This document shows, one piece after another, positions 55,462-64,000 of a DNA stretch of 64,000 bases. The number at the start of each line of letters is the position of its first letter. Position 1 is the stretch's first letter. The notes under the pieces were generated by a model, which was not told where the DNA came from, did not search any database, and saw only the letters and a program-made list of their open reading frames with translations. The position numbers and the translations under genes are program-made. Source of the DNA: JAPOUP01 sp965201085 (GTDB lineage: Bacteria; Pseudomonadota; Alphaproteobacteria; Rhodobacterales; Rhodobacteraceae); assembly GCA_965201085.1 (NCBI GenBank), contig CBDAVS010000015.1:248001-312000 (forward strand), given 5' to 3'.

Positions 55462-55662
55462 ATGGCGACCCGCATCAATCCGCTGCAGTTCATTCAAGAG
55501 GTTCGCGCCGAAGTTTCGAAAGTCGTTTGGCCGACCCGTCGTGAGGTTCTTCTCACCACCGCGATGGTCTTTGCCATGGCTACCCTGACGGCCATCTTCT
55601 TTTTCTTTGTCGATTGGCTCATCAGGACAGGACTGAACGTCATCCTCGACACGATGGGCTGA
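55462..55662 (+). CDS. secE: preprotein translocase subunit SecE
   Basis: A 66-residue single-helix SecE: NPLQFIQEVRAEVSKVVWPT RREV is the conserved amphipathic segment, followed by the membrane helix (TTAMVFAMATLTAIFFFFVD). It stabilises SecY in the Sec translocon. AAGGAA lies before the ATG. Position directly upstream of nusG is the standard bacterial order. Confidence 0.96.
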   Translation: MATRINPLQFIQEVRAEVSKVVWPTRREVLLTTAMVFAMATLTAIFFFFVDWLIRTGLNVILDTMG

Positions 55663-55831
55663 ACGCGGCCGGGGCTTGCCATTCGGTTATCGCAGGCGTA
55701 TTGCCCCGTTCGGACTATTCGCGGAGGTGCACTGGGGGCGAGCCTGCGCGGGGTTCCAATAGACGGAAAAGTCGCGTTTGGGGTCAGATGCTCCGGCCAG
55801 AGCCGGAGCTACACGGATACGAGAGGGGCAC

Positions 55832-56365
55832 ATGGCGAAACGGTGGTATTCCGCGAGCGTGATGTCGAACTACGAGAAACGAGTCGCGGAACAGATCCGG
55901 CAGAAAGTGTCCGATGCTGGCCTAGACGATGAGATCGTCGAGGTTTTGGTGCCGACCGAAGACGTGATCAGGGTGCGTCGCGGCAAGAAGGTCACGGAAG
56001 AACATCGGTTCATGCCCGGCTATGTGCTGGTGCGGATGGAAATGACCGACAAGGGCTACCACCTGATCAACTCCGTAAACCGTGTCACGGGATTTCTCGG
56101 CCCTCAAGGCAAGCCGATGGCGATGCGCGATCAAGAGGTCAACGCCATTCTGAACCGCGTCGTGGAAGGTCAGGAATCGCCGCGTACCCTGATCCATTTC
56201 GACATCGGGGAAAGGGTATCGGTAACCGATGGACCGTTCGAGGGCTTCGACGGGATGGTTGAGGAAATCGACGACGACAACCAGCGTCTGAAAGTCACGG
56301 TCTCGATCCTCGGTCGCGCGACACCGGTCGAACTGGAATATACCCAGGTCACCAAGCAGACCTGA
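55832..56365 (+). CDS. nusG: transcription termination/antitermination protein NusG
   Basis: A 177-residue NusG. N-terminal NGN domain with KRWYSASVMSNYEKRVAEQI and PGYVLVRMEMTD, C-terminal KOW domain with GERVSVTDGPFEGFDGMVEE and ELEYTQV. It binds RNA polymerase and links it to Rho and the ribosome. Start at 55832 (GAGAGGGG upstream) gives the family N-terminus; an earlier in-frame start adds 18 foreign residues. Confidence 0.97.
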   Translation: MAKRWYSASVMSNYEKRVAEQIRQKVSDAGLDDEIVEVLVPTEDVIRVRRGKKVTEEHRFMPGYVLVRMEMTDKGYHLINSVNRVTGFLGPQGKPMAMRDQEVNAILNRVVEGQESPRTLIHFDIGERVSVTDGPFEGFDGMVEEIDDDNQRLKVTVSILGRATPVELEYTQVTKQT

Positions 56366-56493
56366 CCGTTCCCCGCGCCCCGGTCGGGGCGCGTCGAAAT
56401 CGTGGAAGGCGAGGAGCCGCGGCTTCGGACCGGACCACGGCAACCCAAGGTCGAGGGGACGCGTCCCCGGCCGTTGCAGAAAGGAGAGGCCCT

Positions 56494-56922
56494 ATGGCCA
56501 AGAAAATCGTCGGTTCGATGAAGCTGCAGGTACCTGCGGGACAGGCCAATCCGAGCCCGCCCGTGGGCCCCGCGTTGGGGCAGCGCGGACTTAACATCAT
56601 GGAATTCTGCAAGGCGTTCAATGCCAGAACCCAGGAGATGGAACCCGGGGCGCCGTGCCCCACGGTGATCACCTATTACGCGGACAAGTCCTTTTCCCTG
56701 GACATCAAGACCCCGCCCGCATCCTACTTCCTGAAGAAGGCGGCGAACCTGAAATCCGCCGCGAACACCCCCGGGCGCGAAACCGTCGGTACCGTTACGC
56801 CCAATCAGGTCCGTGAAATCGCGGAAGCGAAAATGAAGGATCTCAACGCAAACGATATCGAGGCGGCCATGAAGATCGTATTGGGCTCGGCCCGATCCAT
56901 GGGCATCGAGGTGAAGAAGTAG
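56494..56922 (+). CDS. rplK: 50S ribosomal protein L11
   Basis: A 142-residue L11: KLQVPAGQANPSPPVGPALG, QRGLNIMEFCKAFNA, then DIKTPPASYFLKKAAN (proline-rich rRNA-contact loop) and ARSMGIEVKK. GAAAGGAGAGG precedes ATG. It binds the GTPase centre of 23S rRNA. Four bases separate it from rplA. Confidence 0.98.
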   Translation: MAKKIVGSMKLQVPAGQANPSPPVGPALGQRGLNIMEFCKAFNARTQEMEPGAPCPTVITYYADKSFSLDIKTPPASYFLKKAANLKSAANTPGRETVGTVTPNQVREIAEAKMKDLNANDIEAAMKIVLGSARSMGIEVKK

Positions 56923-56926
56923 GATC

Positions 56927-57625
56927 ATGGCAAAGCAGGGAAAAAGAGTAAGGTCCGCCCGAGCGGCCGTCGCCGGTAAGCAAAACCTGACCGTCGAGAA
57001 CGCCGTCGCGCTTGTGAAGGAACACGCCACCGCGAAGTTTGACGAGAGCGTCGAGATCGCCGTGTGTCTCGGCGTCGATCCGCGCCATGCCGACCAGATG
57101 GTTCGCGGGACGGTCAACCTGCCGAACGGAACCGGCAATGTGGTCCGTGTGGCGGTTTTCGCCCGGGGTCCCAAAGCCGACGAAGCCCGGGACGCCGGTG
57201 CCGATGTCGTCGGCGCCGAGGATCTGATGGAGACGGTGCAGGGCGGAACGATCGAGTTCGACCGATGTATCGCCACGCCGGAGATGATGCGGATCGTTGG
57301 CCGTCTCGGTAAGATTCTAGGGCCCCGCAACCTGATGCCGAACCCGAAGGTCGGTACCGTGACGGAGGACGTCAGGGAAGCGGTCCAGGCGGCGAAGGGG
57401 GGGCAGGTCCAGTTCAGGGTTGAACGGGCTGGAGTGGTTCACGCGGGAATCGGCAAGGCATCGTTTGAACCGAACATGCTCGTCGAGAACCTCCGGGCCT
57501 TCGTGGGAGCGGTCCAGAAGGCGAAACCGACGGGTGCGAAGGGTACTTACCTCAAGAAGATCGCGGTCAGTTCCACAATGGGACCGGGTGTGTCGGTAGA
57601 TGTTTCAAGCGCGACCGGAAACTGA
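56927..57625 (+). CDS. rplA: 50S ribosomal protein L1
   Basis: A 232-residue L1: FDESVEIAVCLGVDPRHADQ, MVRGTVNLPNGTGNVVRVAV, then GRLGKILGPRNLMPNPKVGT and KKIAVSSTMGPGVSVD. It forms the L1 stalk and in many bacteria represses its own operon by binding the L11 leader mRNA. Followed 14 bases later by a strong terminator, and not by rplJ. Confidence 0.98.
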   Translation: MAKQGKRVRSARAAVAGKQNLTVENAVALVKEHATAKFDESVEIAVCLGVDPRHADQMVRGTVNLPNGTGNVVRVAVFARGPKADEARDAGADVVGAEDLMETVQGGTIEFDRCIATPEMMRIVGRLGKILGPRNLMPNPKVGTVTEDVREAVQAAKGGQVQFRVERAGVVHAGIGKASFEPNMLVENLRAFVGAVQKAKPTGAKGTYLKKIAVSSTMGPGVSVDVSSATGN

Positions 57626-57639
57626 CGGCGAGCCTAACG

Positions 57640-57680
57640 ACAGATGGCCGGGTACCGGCACGGCCATCTGTGCCTTTTTG
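57640..57680 (+). terminator. rho-independent terminator after rplA
   Basis: ACAGATGGCCG (57640-57650) pairs perfectly with CGGCCATCTGT (57661-57671) across a 10-base loop, followed by GCCTTTTTG. An 11-bp stem and a T-run at the end of the ribosomal operon. Confidence 0.92.
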
Positions 57681-57987
57681 TAGCGGTTGCGCCCCGGACG
57701 GACCTTGCGCGATGATCGCACGGAATTTCGTGCGGCTGTCTCATGGACGTGGTGGAACGGTCGTTGCGGTGATGACATGTCTATACCGTCAGGTCACGGC
57801 AAACTCGGGGTGCAGCCGGGACGCGATGAGGGCCTGATCCTGCCTTGGTTCGTCGGTCTTCGGTGCCCGCTTCCGGCCGGAAACGCGAACAATTGGGAGA
57901 GCGGTAGTAGGTCAAAGCGTAGATAGCCCGACGCAATGGTTGGCTGACCCGAAGAATCCGATAGCGTCACGGCGGAGGAGAGCCGAA

Positions 57988-59013
57988 TTGGGCAGGCCAA
58001 CCGTTCACGATATCGCGAAAGAGGCCGGGGTAAGCCTCGCCACGGTGGATCGTGTTCTGAATGTGCGACCCGGGGTCACGGAAAAGACGATCGCCAAGGT
58101 CCGGGAGGCTGTCGAACGGCTGGGCTATGTCCGCGATACCTCCGCCGCCAATCTCGCTCGACAGCGCGAGTATCGTTTTGCGTTTGTGCTTCCGGAAGGG
58201 TCGAGCCAGTTTACCAACGCTCTGCATATGGCGCTTCGGAAGGCTTCGTCGTCCCATATGGCCGATCGCACGCGTATCGCATTGGTTCGTGTTCCTCCGC
58301 GGGATCCGCATGCTATCGTTCGGGAATTGCGGTCGCTCGATACCGAACGGCTTGACGGATTGGCCATTATGGTACCGGAAACTCCCCAGGTGCGCGATGC
58401 TGTGTCCCGTCTGAAGCTGGCGGGTCTCGCCGTCGTTACACTGGTTTCCGACCTTCCCAATGCCCGACGGGACTACTTCGTAGGTGTCAACAGCATAGCG
58501 GCGGGCCGCACCGCCGCGCTGCTCATGGGACGTTTCGTCAATTCGCCGGGAGAGATCCTCGTCATAACGAATTCCATGAGATCCCGCGACAGCCTTGAGC
58601 GGCGTCTTGGTTTCGACCTGGTTATGTCAAGCGATTTCAGTGAACTGACCGTACTTCCGACCGTGGAATCCCATGATGACCCGGATCGCATCCTGGAAAT
58701 TGTCAGGGAGGTGGTGGCATCTCGGGATCGATTGGTCGGGGTTTACTCGATGGGGTCAGGGAACACGACACTTCTGTCCGCGCTCCGAAAGAGCGGACGG
58801 CTTGGCGAATTGGTCGTTCTGGCGCATGAACTGACGCCCGCTACGCACAGGGCTCTGCTGGAAAATGAACTGGCCGCCGTGATCGCGCAGAATGTGGGGC
58901 ACCTCGTGCGCGGCGCTCTACGGGTGTTGCGCAACGTCTGCGACAATCTTCCTATCTACGACGAACAGGAGCGCGTACGGATCGAGGTGGTGCTGAGAGA
59001 GAACCTGCCCTGA
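57988..59013 (+). CDS. LacI-family transcriptional regulator
   Basis: A 341-residue repressor. The N-terminal helix-turn-helix LGRPTVHDIAKEAGVSLATV with DRVLNVRPGVTEKTIAKV is diagnostic, followed by the hinge and a periplasmic-binding-like effector domain (VVTLVSDLPNARRDYFVGVN, VYSMGSGNTTLLSALRKSG). TTG at 57988 is preferred: GGAGGAG lies 9 bases upstream and it gives the normal LacI start. A further upstream TTG at 57940 adds a basic leader. Likely controls the ABC importer operon that begins 390 bases downstream. Confidence 0.9.
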   Translation: MGRPTVHDIAKEAGVSLATVDRVLNVRPGVTEKTIAKVREAVERLGYVRDTSAANLARQREYRFAFVLPEGSSQFTNALHMALRKASSSHMADRTRIALVRVPPRDPHAIVRELRSLDTERLDGLAIMVPETPQVRDAVSRLKLAGLAVVTLVSDLPNARRDYFVGVNSIAAGRTAALLMGRFVNSPGEILVITNSMRSRDSLERRLGFDLVMSSDFSELTVLPTVESHDDPDRILEIVREVVASRDRLVGVYSMGSGNTTLLSALRKSGRLGELVVLAHELTPATHRALLENELAAVIAQNVGHLVRGALRVLRNVCDNLPIYDEQERVRIEVVLRENLP

Positions 59014-59405
59014 GATCGCCGCATGGTTCGAAAGACCGCAGGTGAGAGGATCGGGGTTGCCGCTGATATGCACCGACCGACCGAATCGGCAAGGGTCAAT
59101 GGAGGTGTCAAAACGTCCGATAGCCTTGCGGTCTCCGTTCTTAGTGATCAACGGTTTATGACATTGGTCCGAAGGCAAAGCCATTCCGAGGAACGGTGTG
59201 ATCCGAGATTTAACCTAATGGAAATACGCGTATATTGCGGGTGATACCGTATGCTGCATATACCGATACGAGTCGGAAGTGCGATGTTTGGCAAAATCCA
59301 ACTTGTGAAGAGGTACGTACCTCAATATGGTGGAAGAAGCACTTTTAGTGGTGCGAAGACGAGACGGTCCGAAGGACGCGTCCAACTGACGAGAGGATAT
59401 CACCC
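59014..59405. other. intergenic region between LacI-type gene and importer operon
   Basis: About 390 bases that should carry the importer promoter and operator. I found no convincing LacI-type CG-centred palindrome by eye. GAGAGGATAT just before the first importer gene is its ribosome site. Confidence 0.45.
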
Positions 59406-60728
59406 ATGAAAAAGACCCACTTATTGGCGGCGACCTCGCTTTCAGCGGTGACCGGTTTCGCCGCGACCGGCCTGCATGCCGAGGATCTTACCCTGTGCTG
59501 GGCGGCCTGGGATCCGGCCAACGCGCTGATCGAACTCTCGAAGGACTTCGAGGAGCGTTCCGGTCACAATATGAGCTTCGAATTCGTGCCATGGCCGAAC
59601 TTCGCGGACCGAATGCTGAACGAACTCAATTCGGGCGGTCAACTATGTGACCTGATGATCGGCGACAGCCAGTGGATCGGCCTCGGAGCCGAGGCCGGTC
59701 ATTACGTGAAGCTGAACGATTTCTTTGACGCCAACGGTATCAGTATGGATGACTTCATCCCGGCCACCGTGACCGGTTATTCCGAATGGCCCAAGGGTAC
59801 GCCGAACTATTGGGCTCTTCCCGCGTTCGGCGACGTCGTAGGCTGGACATATCGCCGGGACTGGTTCGAGCGAGCCGAATTACAGAGCGAGTTCATGGAA
59901 AAATACGGTCGGGAACTCGGCGTCCCGGACTCATTGGCGGAACTCAAGGACATCGCAGAGTTCTTTCAGGAACGCGAGATCGACGGCACCACGGTCTATG
60001 GCGCCGCGATCTACACCGAACGCGGGTCCGAAGGCATCACGATGGGTGTGACCAACGCGCTCTACAACTATGGGTTCGAATACGGCAATCCGGAAAATCC
60101 CTACGAACTGGAAGGCTTCGTGAACTCGACCGGTGCGGTGGCCGGACTGGAATTCTACAAGGAGCTGTATGATTGCTGCACGGCGCCTGGATCCTCGGAC
60201 TGGTACATGTCCGAGAACATCGACGCCTACAAATCTGGTCAGGTCGCGCTGCAGATGAATTTCGCCTTTATCTGGCCCGGTGTGCATGCCGACGCCAATG
60301 TCGGTGGTGATCGATCAGGCTATTTTCCCAACCCTTCGGGTCCCGGCGGGCATTTCGCACAGCTGGGTGGGCAGGGCATCTCCGTCGTCTCCTATTCGGA
60401 CAGCCAGGACGCCGCGCTGGAGTATGTCCGATGGTTTGCCCAACCCGGGATTCAGGCCCGTTGGTGGGAACTCGGTGGCTACTCGGCCCTGCGCGCCGTT
60501 GTGGAGGATCCGGGATTCGCCAGCAGTCAGCCCTACGCGCAGACTTTCCTCGACTCCATGGCGATCGTGAAGGACTTCTGGGCGGAACCGGCCTATGCCT
60601 CCCTACTGCTTCCCATGCAGGAACGTGTTCACAACTATGTCGTCGCCGGGCAGGGTACGGCCCAGGAAGCGCTTGACAGACTTGTCGAGGACTGGGTGGA
60701 AGTGTTCGAGGACGAAGGCAAGCTCTGA
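59406..60728 (+). CDS. sugar-type ABC transporter substrate-binding protein
   Basis: A 440-residue periplasmic protein with an N-terminal signal peptide (KKTHLLAATSLSAVTGFAAT, cleavage near LHA-ED). Family segments: EFVPWPNFADRMLNELNSGG, DLMIGDSQWIGLGAEAGHYV, KSGQVALQMNFAFIWPGV and GGQGISVVSYSDSQDAALEY, typical of the carbohydrate-binding family 1 proteins. First gene of the importer operon; ribosome site GAGAGGA. Sugar or polyol not identifiable from sequence. Confidence 0.93.
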   Translation: MKKTHLLAATSLSAVTGFAATGLHAEDLTLCWAAWDPANALIELSKDFEERSGHNMSFEFVPWPNFADRMLNELNSGGQLCDLMIGDSQWIGLGAEAGHYVKLNDFFDANGISMDDFIPATVTGYSEWPKGTPNYWALPAFGDVVGWTYRRDWFERAELQSEFMEKYGRELGVPDSLAELKDIAEFFQEREIDGTTVYGAAIYTERGSEGITMGVTNALYNYGFEYGNPENPYELEGFVNSTGAVAGLEFYKELYDCCTAPGSSDWYMSENIDAYKSGQVALQMNFAFIWPGVHADANVGGDRSGYFPNPSGPGGHFAQLGGQGISVVSYSDSQDAALEYVRWFAQPGIQARWWELGGYSALRAVVEDPGFASSQPYAQTFLDSMAIVKDFWAEPAYASLLLPMQERVHNYVVAGQGTAQEALDRLVEDWVEVFEDEGKL

Positions 60729-60773
60729 GGCAGGGCCGCGCACCCGCAATGTAATCGCGTGTGCCTAAAGCCC

Positions 60774-60807
60774 GCGCGGGGTCGCACCGTTAGGTCCGTC
60801 CCCGCGC
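60774..60807 (+). promoter_or_regulatory. intercistronic stem-loop after binding-protein gene
   Basis: GCGCGGGG (60774-60781) and CCCCGCGC (60800-60807) form a perfect 8-bp GC stem around an 18-base loop, without a T-run. Hairpins here, between a binding-protein gene and its permeases, commonly stabilise upstream mRNA so that the binding protein is made in excess. Confidence 0.55.
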
Positions 60808-60841
60808 CACGGCCAGAAATAGCACCCGGAAAAGAGGCAGT

Positions 60842-61789
60842 ATGCCAGAGACAGCCATCGATCGGGTTGCGGAGTCGACGCCGCCGAAAGTCGCGAGCCG
60901 GATCAGGGGATTGTCCGACCGCGCCATCGCATGGATCTTCGTCGCGCCTACCATCTTCCTGCTGCTGGCCGTCAATATCTTTCCGCTGATCTGGACGATA
61001 CGCCTCAGCTTCACGAATTACCGCGCGAACAGACCGAATGCCGATGTCAGCTGGGTCGGCCTGCGCAACTATGAACGCATCCTGAACGACAGCGACACCT
61101 GGATGACGATGCAGGCCACCGCGCACTTTCTGTTCTGGACATTGTTTTTTCAGGTGTTGATCGGGTTCGCGCTCGCTTGGCTGATAAACCGGAAATTCAG
61201 GGGCAACGATCTCTGGACGACGATCATCGTTCTTCCGATGATGCTCTCGCCGGCTGTCGTGGGTAATTTCTGGACGTTGCTCTACCAGCCCCAGATCGGA
61301 CTCTTCAACAACATCGTCGGCTTCTTCACCGGGGTCGATCCGACCGGCTTTTCAATGATCGGTGACGTACATCTCGCTCCCTGGTCCATCGTGATCGTGG
61401 ACACCTGGATGTGGACACCCTTCGTGATGTTGATCTGTCTGGCGGGTCTCAGGTCCATTCCGGACTCGATCTATGAGGCGGCTGAGTGCGACCGTGCCTC
61501 CAAATGGCGGCAGTTCTGGACGATCACCGTGCCCCTGGTGCTGCCTTTCCTGATGCTGGCGGTGCTGTTCCGCGGGATCGAGAACTTCAAGATGTTCGAC
61601 CTCGTGGTTCAGTTGACCGGTGGCGGACCCGGCAGCCTGACGACGCTGACCTCCATCGATCTCAAGCGCGAAGCGTTCGAGAAATGGCGGACCGGCTACT
61701 CCTCGGCTTACGCCATAATCCTGTTCGTAACCGTGTTCGGGCTGGCATCGATATACGTGAAAGCCCTTAACAGGGTCAAGGAGAGATGA
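60842..61789 (+). CDS. sugar ABC transporter permease
   Basis: A 315-residue membrane protein with six helices. The EAA loop for ATPase docking reads YEAAECDRASKWRQFWTITVP. Helix I is AWIFVAPTIFLLLAVNIFPL. GAAAAGAGG upstream of ATG. Its stop overlaps the next permease ATG by four bases. Pairs with the second permease as a heterodimer. Confidence 0.94.
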   Translation: MPETAIDRVAESTPPKVASRIRGLSDRAIAWIFVAPTIFLLLAVNIFPLIWTIRLSFTNYRANRPNADVSWVGLRNYERILNDSDTWMTMQATAHFLFWTLFFQVLIGFALAWLINRKFRGNDLWTTIIVLPMMLSPAVVGNFWTLLYQPQIGLFNNIVGFFTGVDPTGFSMIGDVHLAPWSIVIVDTWMWTPFVMLICLAGLRSIPDSIYEAAECDRASKWRQFWTITVPLVLPFLMLAVLFRGIENFKMFDLVVQLTGGGPGSLTTLTSIDLKREAFEKWRTGYSSAYAIILFVTVFGLASIYVKALNRVKER

Positions 61790-62724
61790 GCGGCCATACC
61801 GCCCTGGAGGTGTCCAGCCGCCAGAAATGGATCGCGGGTATCCTCGTCGTCGGTTATGCGCTCATCACGCTGCTGCCGCTTCTGTGGATCCTCGCGACGG
61901 GCTTCAAGTCATCCTCCGATGCCATCGCCTATCCGCCGAAGGTATTGTTCGAGCCGTCTTTGGAAGGTTACGTCAACCTGTTCACGGCGCAGACCCGGCA
62001 GACGCAGGAATTCCTTGAGGCAAATCCACCGACGACATGGTATGAAGAGATCGTTTACGACAAGGGAATGGTCATCGCCGGTCCGTCCCGATTCGGCGAG
62101 CGGTTCCTGAATTCGGTCATCATCGGTTTCGGTTCGACGTTTCTGTCCGTGTTTCTTGGCACGCTCGCCGCCTATGCCTTCTCCCGGTACAGGATTCCAC
62201 TGAAAGACGATCTGCTGTTCTTCATCCTGTCCACGCGGATGATGCCACCCATCGCGGTGGCGATCCCGATCTTCCTGATGTTCAGGTCGCTTGGGCTGAG
62301 CGATACGCATGCGGGAATGATTCTGCTCTACACCGCCGTGAACCTTTCGTTGTCCGTCTGGCTGCTGAAGGGGTTCATCGACGAGATTCCACGGGAATAT
62401 GAAGAGGCCGCGTTGATCGACGGTTACACTCGGTTCCAGGCGTTCCGGAAAGTCGTGCTGCCCCAGGCGGCCACGGGCATCGCATCGACCGCGATCTTCT
62501 GCCTGATCTTCGCCTGGAACGAATACGCCTTCGCTGTGCTGCTTACCAGCGGAACGGCGCAGACCGCGCCACCGTTCATACCTACCATAATCGGTGTCGG
62601 CGGTCAGGACTGGCCGGCCGTCGCCGCTGGTGCCAGCATCTTCCTCGTCCCGGTGATGGTTTTCACCATTCTGCTGCGTAAGCACCTGCTTCGGGGCATC
62701 ACCTTTGGAGCGGTTCGGAAATGA
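61786..62724 (+). CDS. sugar ABC transporter permease, second subunit
   Basis: A 312-residue MalG-like permease. EAA loop: YEEAALIDGYTRFQAFRKVVLP. Includes a periplasmic insertion of about 60 residues between helix I and II (positions 55-105), common in this subgroup. Overlaps both neighbours by four bases, so translation is coupled through the operon. Confidence 0.94.
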   Translation: MSGHTALEVSSRQKWIAGILVVGYALITLLPLLWILATGFKSSSDAIAYPPKVLFEPSLEGYVNLFTAQTRQTQEFLEANPPTTWYEEIVYDKGMVIAGPSRFGERFLNSVIIGFGSTFLSVFLGTLAAYAFSRYRIPLKDDLLFFILSTRMMPPIAVAIPIFLMFRSLGLSDTHAGMILLYTAVNLSLSVWLLKGFIDEIPREYEEAALIDGYTRFQAFRKVVLPQAATGIASTAIFCLIFAWNEYAFAVLLTSGTAQTAPPFIPTIIGVGGQDWPAVAAGASIFLVPVMVFTILLRKHLLRGITFGAVRK

Positions 62725-62909
62725 GTGGTTTCATCAACGGTCTGCTAATGCTGCGCCGGGGCCCCTGGGAAATGGTCGCATCGGTCATTATCGCGATCGG
62801 CGTGGCTATGCTGATGCAGCCCTACACCCTCTGGGCGTTCAGCTATTCCTTCGTCGTCACGCTGGTGGGCACCGTGATGTTCGTCATCGTCAGCCATTTC
62901 CCGGAATGA
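62721..62909 (+). CDS. small two-helix membrane protein of the importer operon
   Basis: A 62-residue protein, almost entirely hydrophobic, with two likely helices (MVASVIIAIGVAMLMQP and YSFVVTLVGTVMFVIVS). It starts in an ATGA overlap with the permease and ends four bases before the ATPase gene. Small membrane proteins occur at this position in related sugar ABC operons, but their role is not established. Confidence 0.8.
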   Translation: MSGFINGLLMLRRGPWEMVASVIIAIGVAMLMQPYTLWAFSYSFVVTLVGTVMFVIVSHFPE

Positions 62910-62912
62910 GCG

Positions 62913-64000
62913 ATGGCCGAGATCCAGATCAGGAATCTACGCAAGGAATTCGGGGATTTCACCGCCGTTGAGTCGTCGTCGTTCACGGTCGAGGACGGTG
63001 AGTTCTTCATGCTGCTCGGTCCTTCGGGATGTGGAAAGACGACGACCCTTCGGATGATCGCCGGTCTGGAACTGCCGACATCCGGTGAGATACACATCGA
63101 TGGTGAGGAAGTCGGGCGGAAACCCGCAAGCCAGCGTGACATCGCTTTCGTGTTTCAGCTGTTCGCGCTCTATCCGCATATGAACGTCCGAAAGAACATA
63201 AGCTATCCATTGATCAGTCAGGGGATGGCACGGGCAAGGGTTCGTGAAAAGGTCGCCGAGGTGGCGCGGATTCTCGGAATCGAGAGCGTTCTTGACAGGC
63301 CCATCAGCGGTCTGTCGGGCGGTGACCGGCAGCGCGTGGCCCTTGGACGCGCGATCGTGCGCAATCCAAGATGCTTCCTGATGGACGAACCTCTCGGAGC
63401 GCTTGATGCGGAATTCCGTGAACGCATGTCGGAGGAGCTTCGTGCGCTGCATGACCGGATGGGCGCCACCACAGTCTATGTGACCCATGATCAGCTTGAA
63501 GCCATGCAGATGGGTGACAGGATCGTTGTCATGAACCATGGCGTGATCGAGCAGTTCGGGACGCCCCAGGATATCTACGACAAACCGGCGACGAAGTTCG
63601 TCGCCGAGTTCATCGGTTCACCGCATATGAACTTCCTTAAATTCCACGGTCGCCTTGAAGCCGGTGCGACGGCTGTTGAGCTTCAGCATCGGAGGCTTCG
63701 GATACCCGTTCTTCGCGAGCCGTTTGAAGGTGACATGTTCTATGGCGTGAGACCGGAGCATATCCGTCTGGTGGACGGCGCCGGCTACCGCGGCGAGATT
63801 GTTGCGGCTGAATATCTCGGTACGACCCAGATCGTTACATTGAACACACCTGACGGCGAGGTGAAGGCCCGCATAGCCTCCGACCGGACCGCGCACGTTG
63901 GAGAAACCGTCGGGCTGGAGTTCAACGGCGCCACGGTCACGCTGTTTGATGGGCTTTCGGGACGCGCCATCCGAACGGACCTGAACGACGAGGACCTGTC
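62913..64000 (+). CDS. sugar ABC transporter ATP-binding protein (MalK/UgpC-like), cut by window edge
   Basis: Open from ATG at 62913 to the last base, at least 362 codons. Walker A LLGPSGCGKTTTLRMIAG, Q-loop FVFQLFALYPHM, signature LSGGDRQRVALGRAI (family usually LSGGQRQRV), Walker B RCFLMDEPLGALDAE and switch His in VYVTHDQLEAMQM are all present. A C-terminal TOBE-type regulatory region follows (YGVRPEHIRLVDG, AEYLGTTQIVTL). Energises the upstream permeases. Asp replaces Gln after the signature LSGG. Confidence 0.94.
   Translation, partial: MAEIQIRNLRKEFGDFTAVESSSFTVEDGEFFMLLGPSGCGKTTTLRMIAGLELPTSGEIHIDGEEVGRKPASQRDIAFVFQLFALYPHMNVRKNISYPLISQGMARARVREKVAEVARILGIESVLDRPISGLSGGDRQRVALGRAIVRNPRCFLMDEPLGALDAEFRERMSEELRALHDRMGATTVYVTHDQLEAMQMGDRIVVMNHGVIEQFGTPQDIYDKPATKFVAEFIGSPHMNFLKFHGRLEAGATAVELQHRRLRIPVLREPFEGDMFYGVRPEHIRLVDGAGYRGEIVAAEYLGTTQIVTLNTPDGEVKARIASDRTAHVGETVGLEFNGATVTLFDGLSGRAIRTDLNDEDL

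Noticed and set aside
1..64000. CRISPR arrays, rRNA or tRNA genes
   Set aside because: No spaced direct repeats of 25-40 bases, no rRNA-like sequence and no tRNA fold was seen on either strand by eye.

Overview
The window looks like a high-GC alphaproteobacterial chromosome. The evidence is a secE-nusG-rplK-rplA block with alphaproteobacterial-type proteins, tripartite TRAP transporters, an accA gene and TTG/GTG starts behind GGAG-type ribosome sites. It mixes intact metabolic operons with a strongly accessory stretch full of insertion sequences and decayed genes: dnaB, ankyrin, AlbA_2, DUF3237, AbiEii and a quinone oxidoreductase, most broken by frameshifts. This could mean ongoing genome decay, possibly in a host-associated lineage. 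Several breaks sit in short homopolymers, so part of the pattern could be sequencing error.

Layout. 1-14.2 kb: one leftward defence operon of DUF1998 helicase, SNF2-type helicase, Eco57I-type adenine methylase, HNH nuclease and, after a 135-base gap, a zinc-ribbon protein running off the left edge. It resembles DISARM and Druantia but matches neither exactly. A 7-bp tandem repeat interrupts the methylase frame, a likely on/off or three-state switch. 14.8-18.5 kb: an IS5-type transposase and a dnaB pseudogene in otherwise empty DNA. 18.5-22.9 kb: a prokaryotic ubiquitin-like conjugation locus. A tight leftward operon encodes a ubiquitin-like protein, an E2-like protein and a JAB-E1 fusion, with a divergent XRE regulator and a convergent papain/C39-like cysteine peptidase preceded by a small gene. 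23.2-29.8 kb: ankyrin pseudogene, a Y-family DNA polymerase whose 5' end was rebuilt by an IS, two tandem ISNCY-type copies and a broken XRE/ImmA-type gene.

30.2-43.7 kb: an alpha/beta hydrolase, an IS remnant, accA, then a long leftward catabolic cluster read from 43.7 to 32.9 kb: enolase-superfamily racemase, D-amino-acid dehydrogenase-like flavoprotein, TRAP transporter, BASS-like carrier, pxpB, pxpC, pxpA, broken quinone oxidoreductase and an atypical SDR. Together they suggest uptake and isomer conversion of a cyclic amino acid or derivative that passes through 5-oxoproline to glutamate. 43.9-51.2 kb: mostly IS debris (ISNCY end, IS4-like, IS30) and pseudogenes (AbrB-like antitoxin start, AbiEii toxin, DUF3237, AlbA_2) around one intact SDR.

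51.2-55.1 kb: a divergent pair of a ThDP-dependent decarboxylase-like enzyme and an Asp/Glu-racemase-family enzyme, then an unrecognised gene with a frameshifted 3' end. 55.4-57.7 kb: secE-nusG-rplK-rplA closed by a terminator, without the usual rplJ-rplL-rpoBC following. 58-64 kb: a LacI-type regulator and a sugar-type ABC importer operon (binding protein, two permeases, a 62-residue membrane protein, ATPase cut by the right edge).
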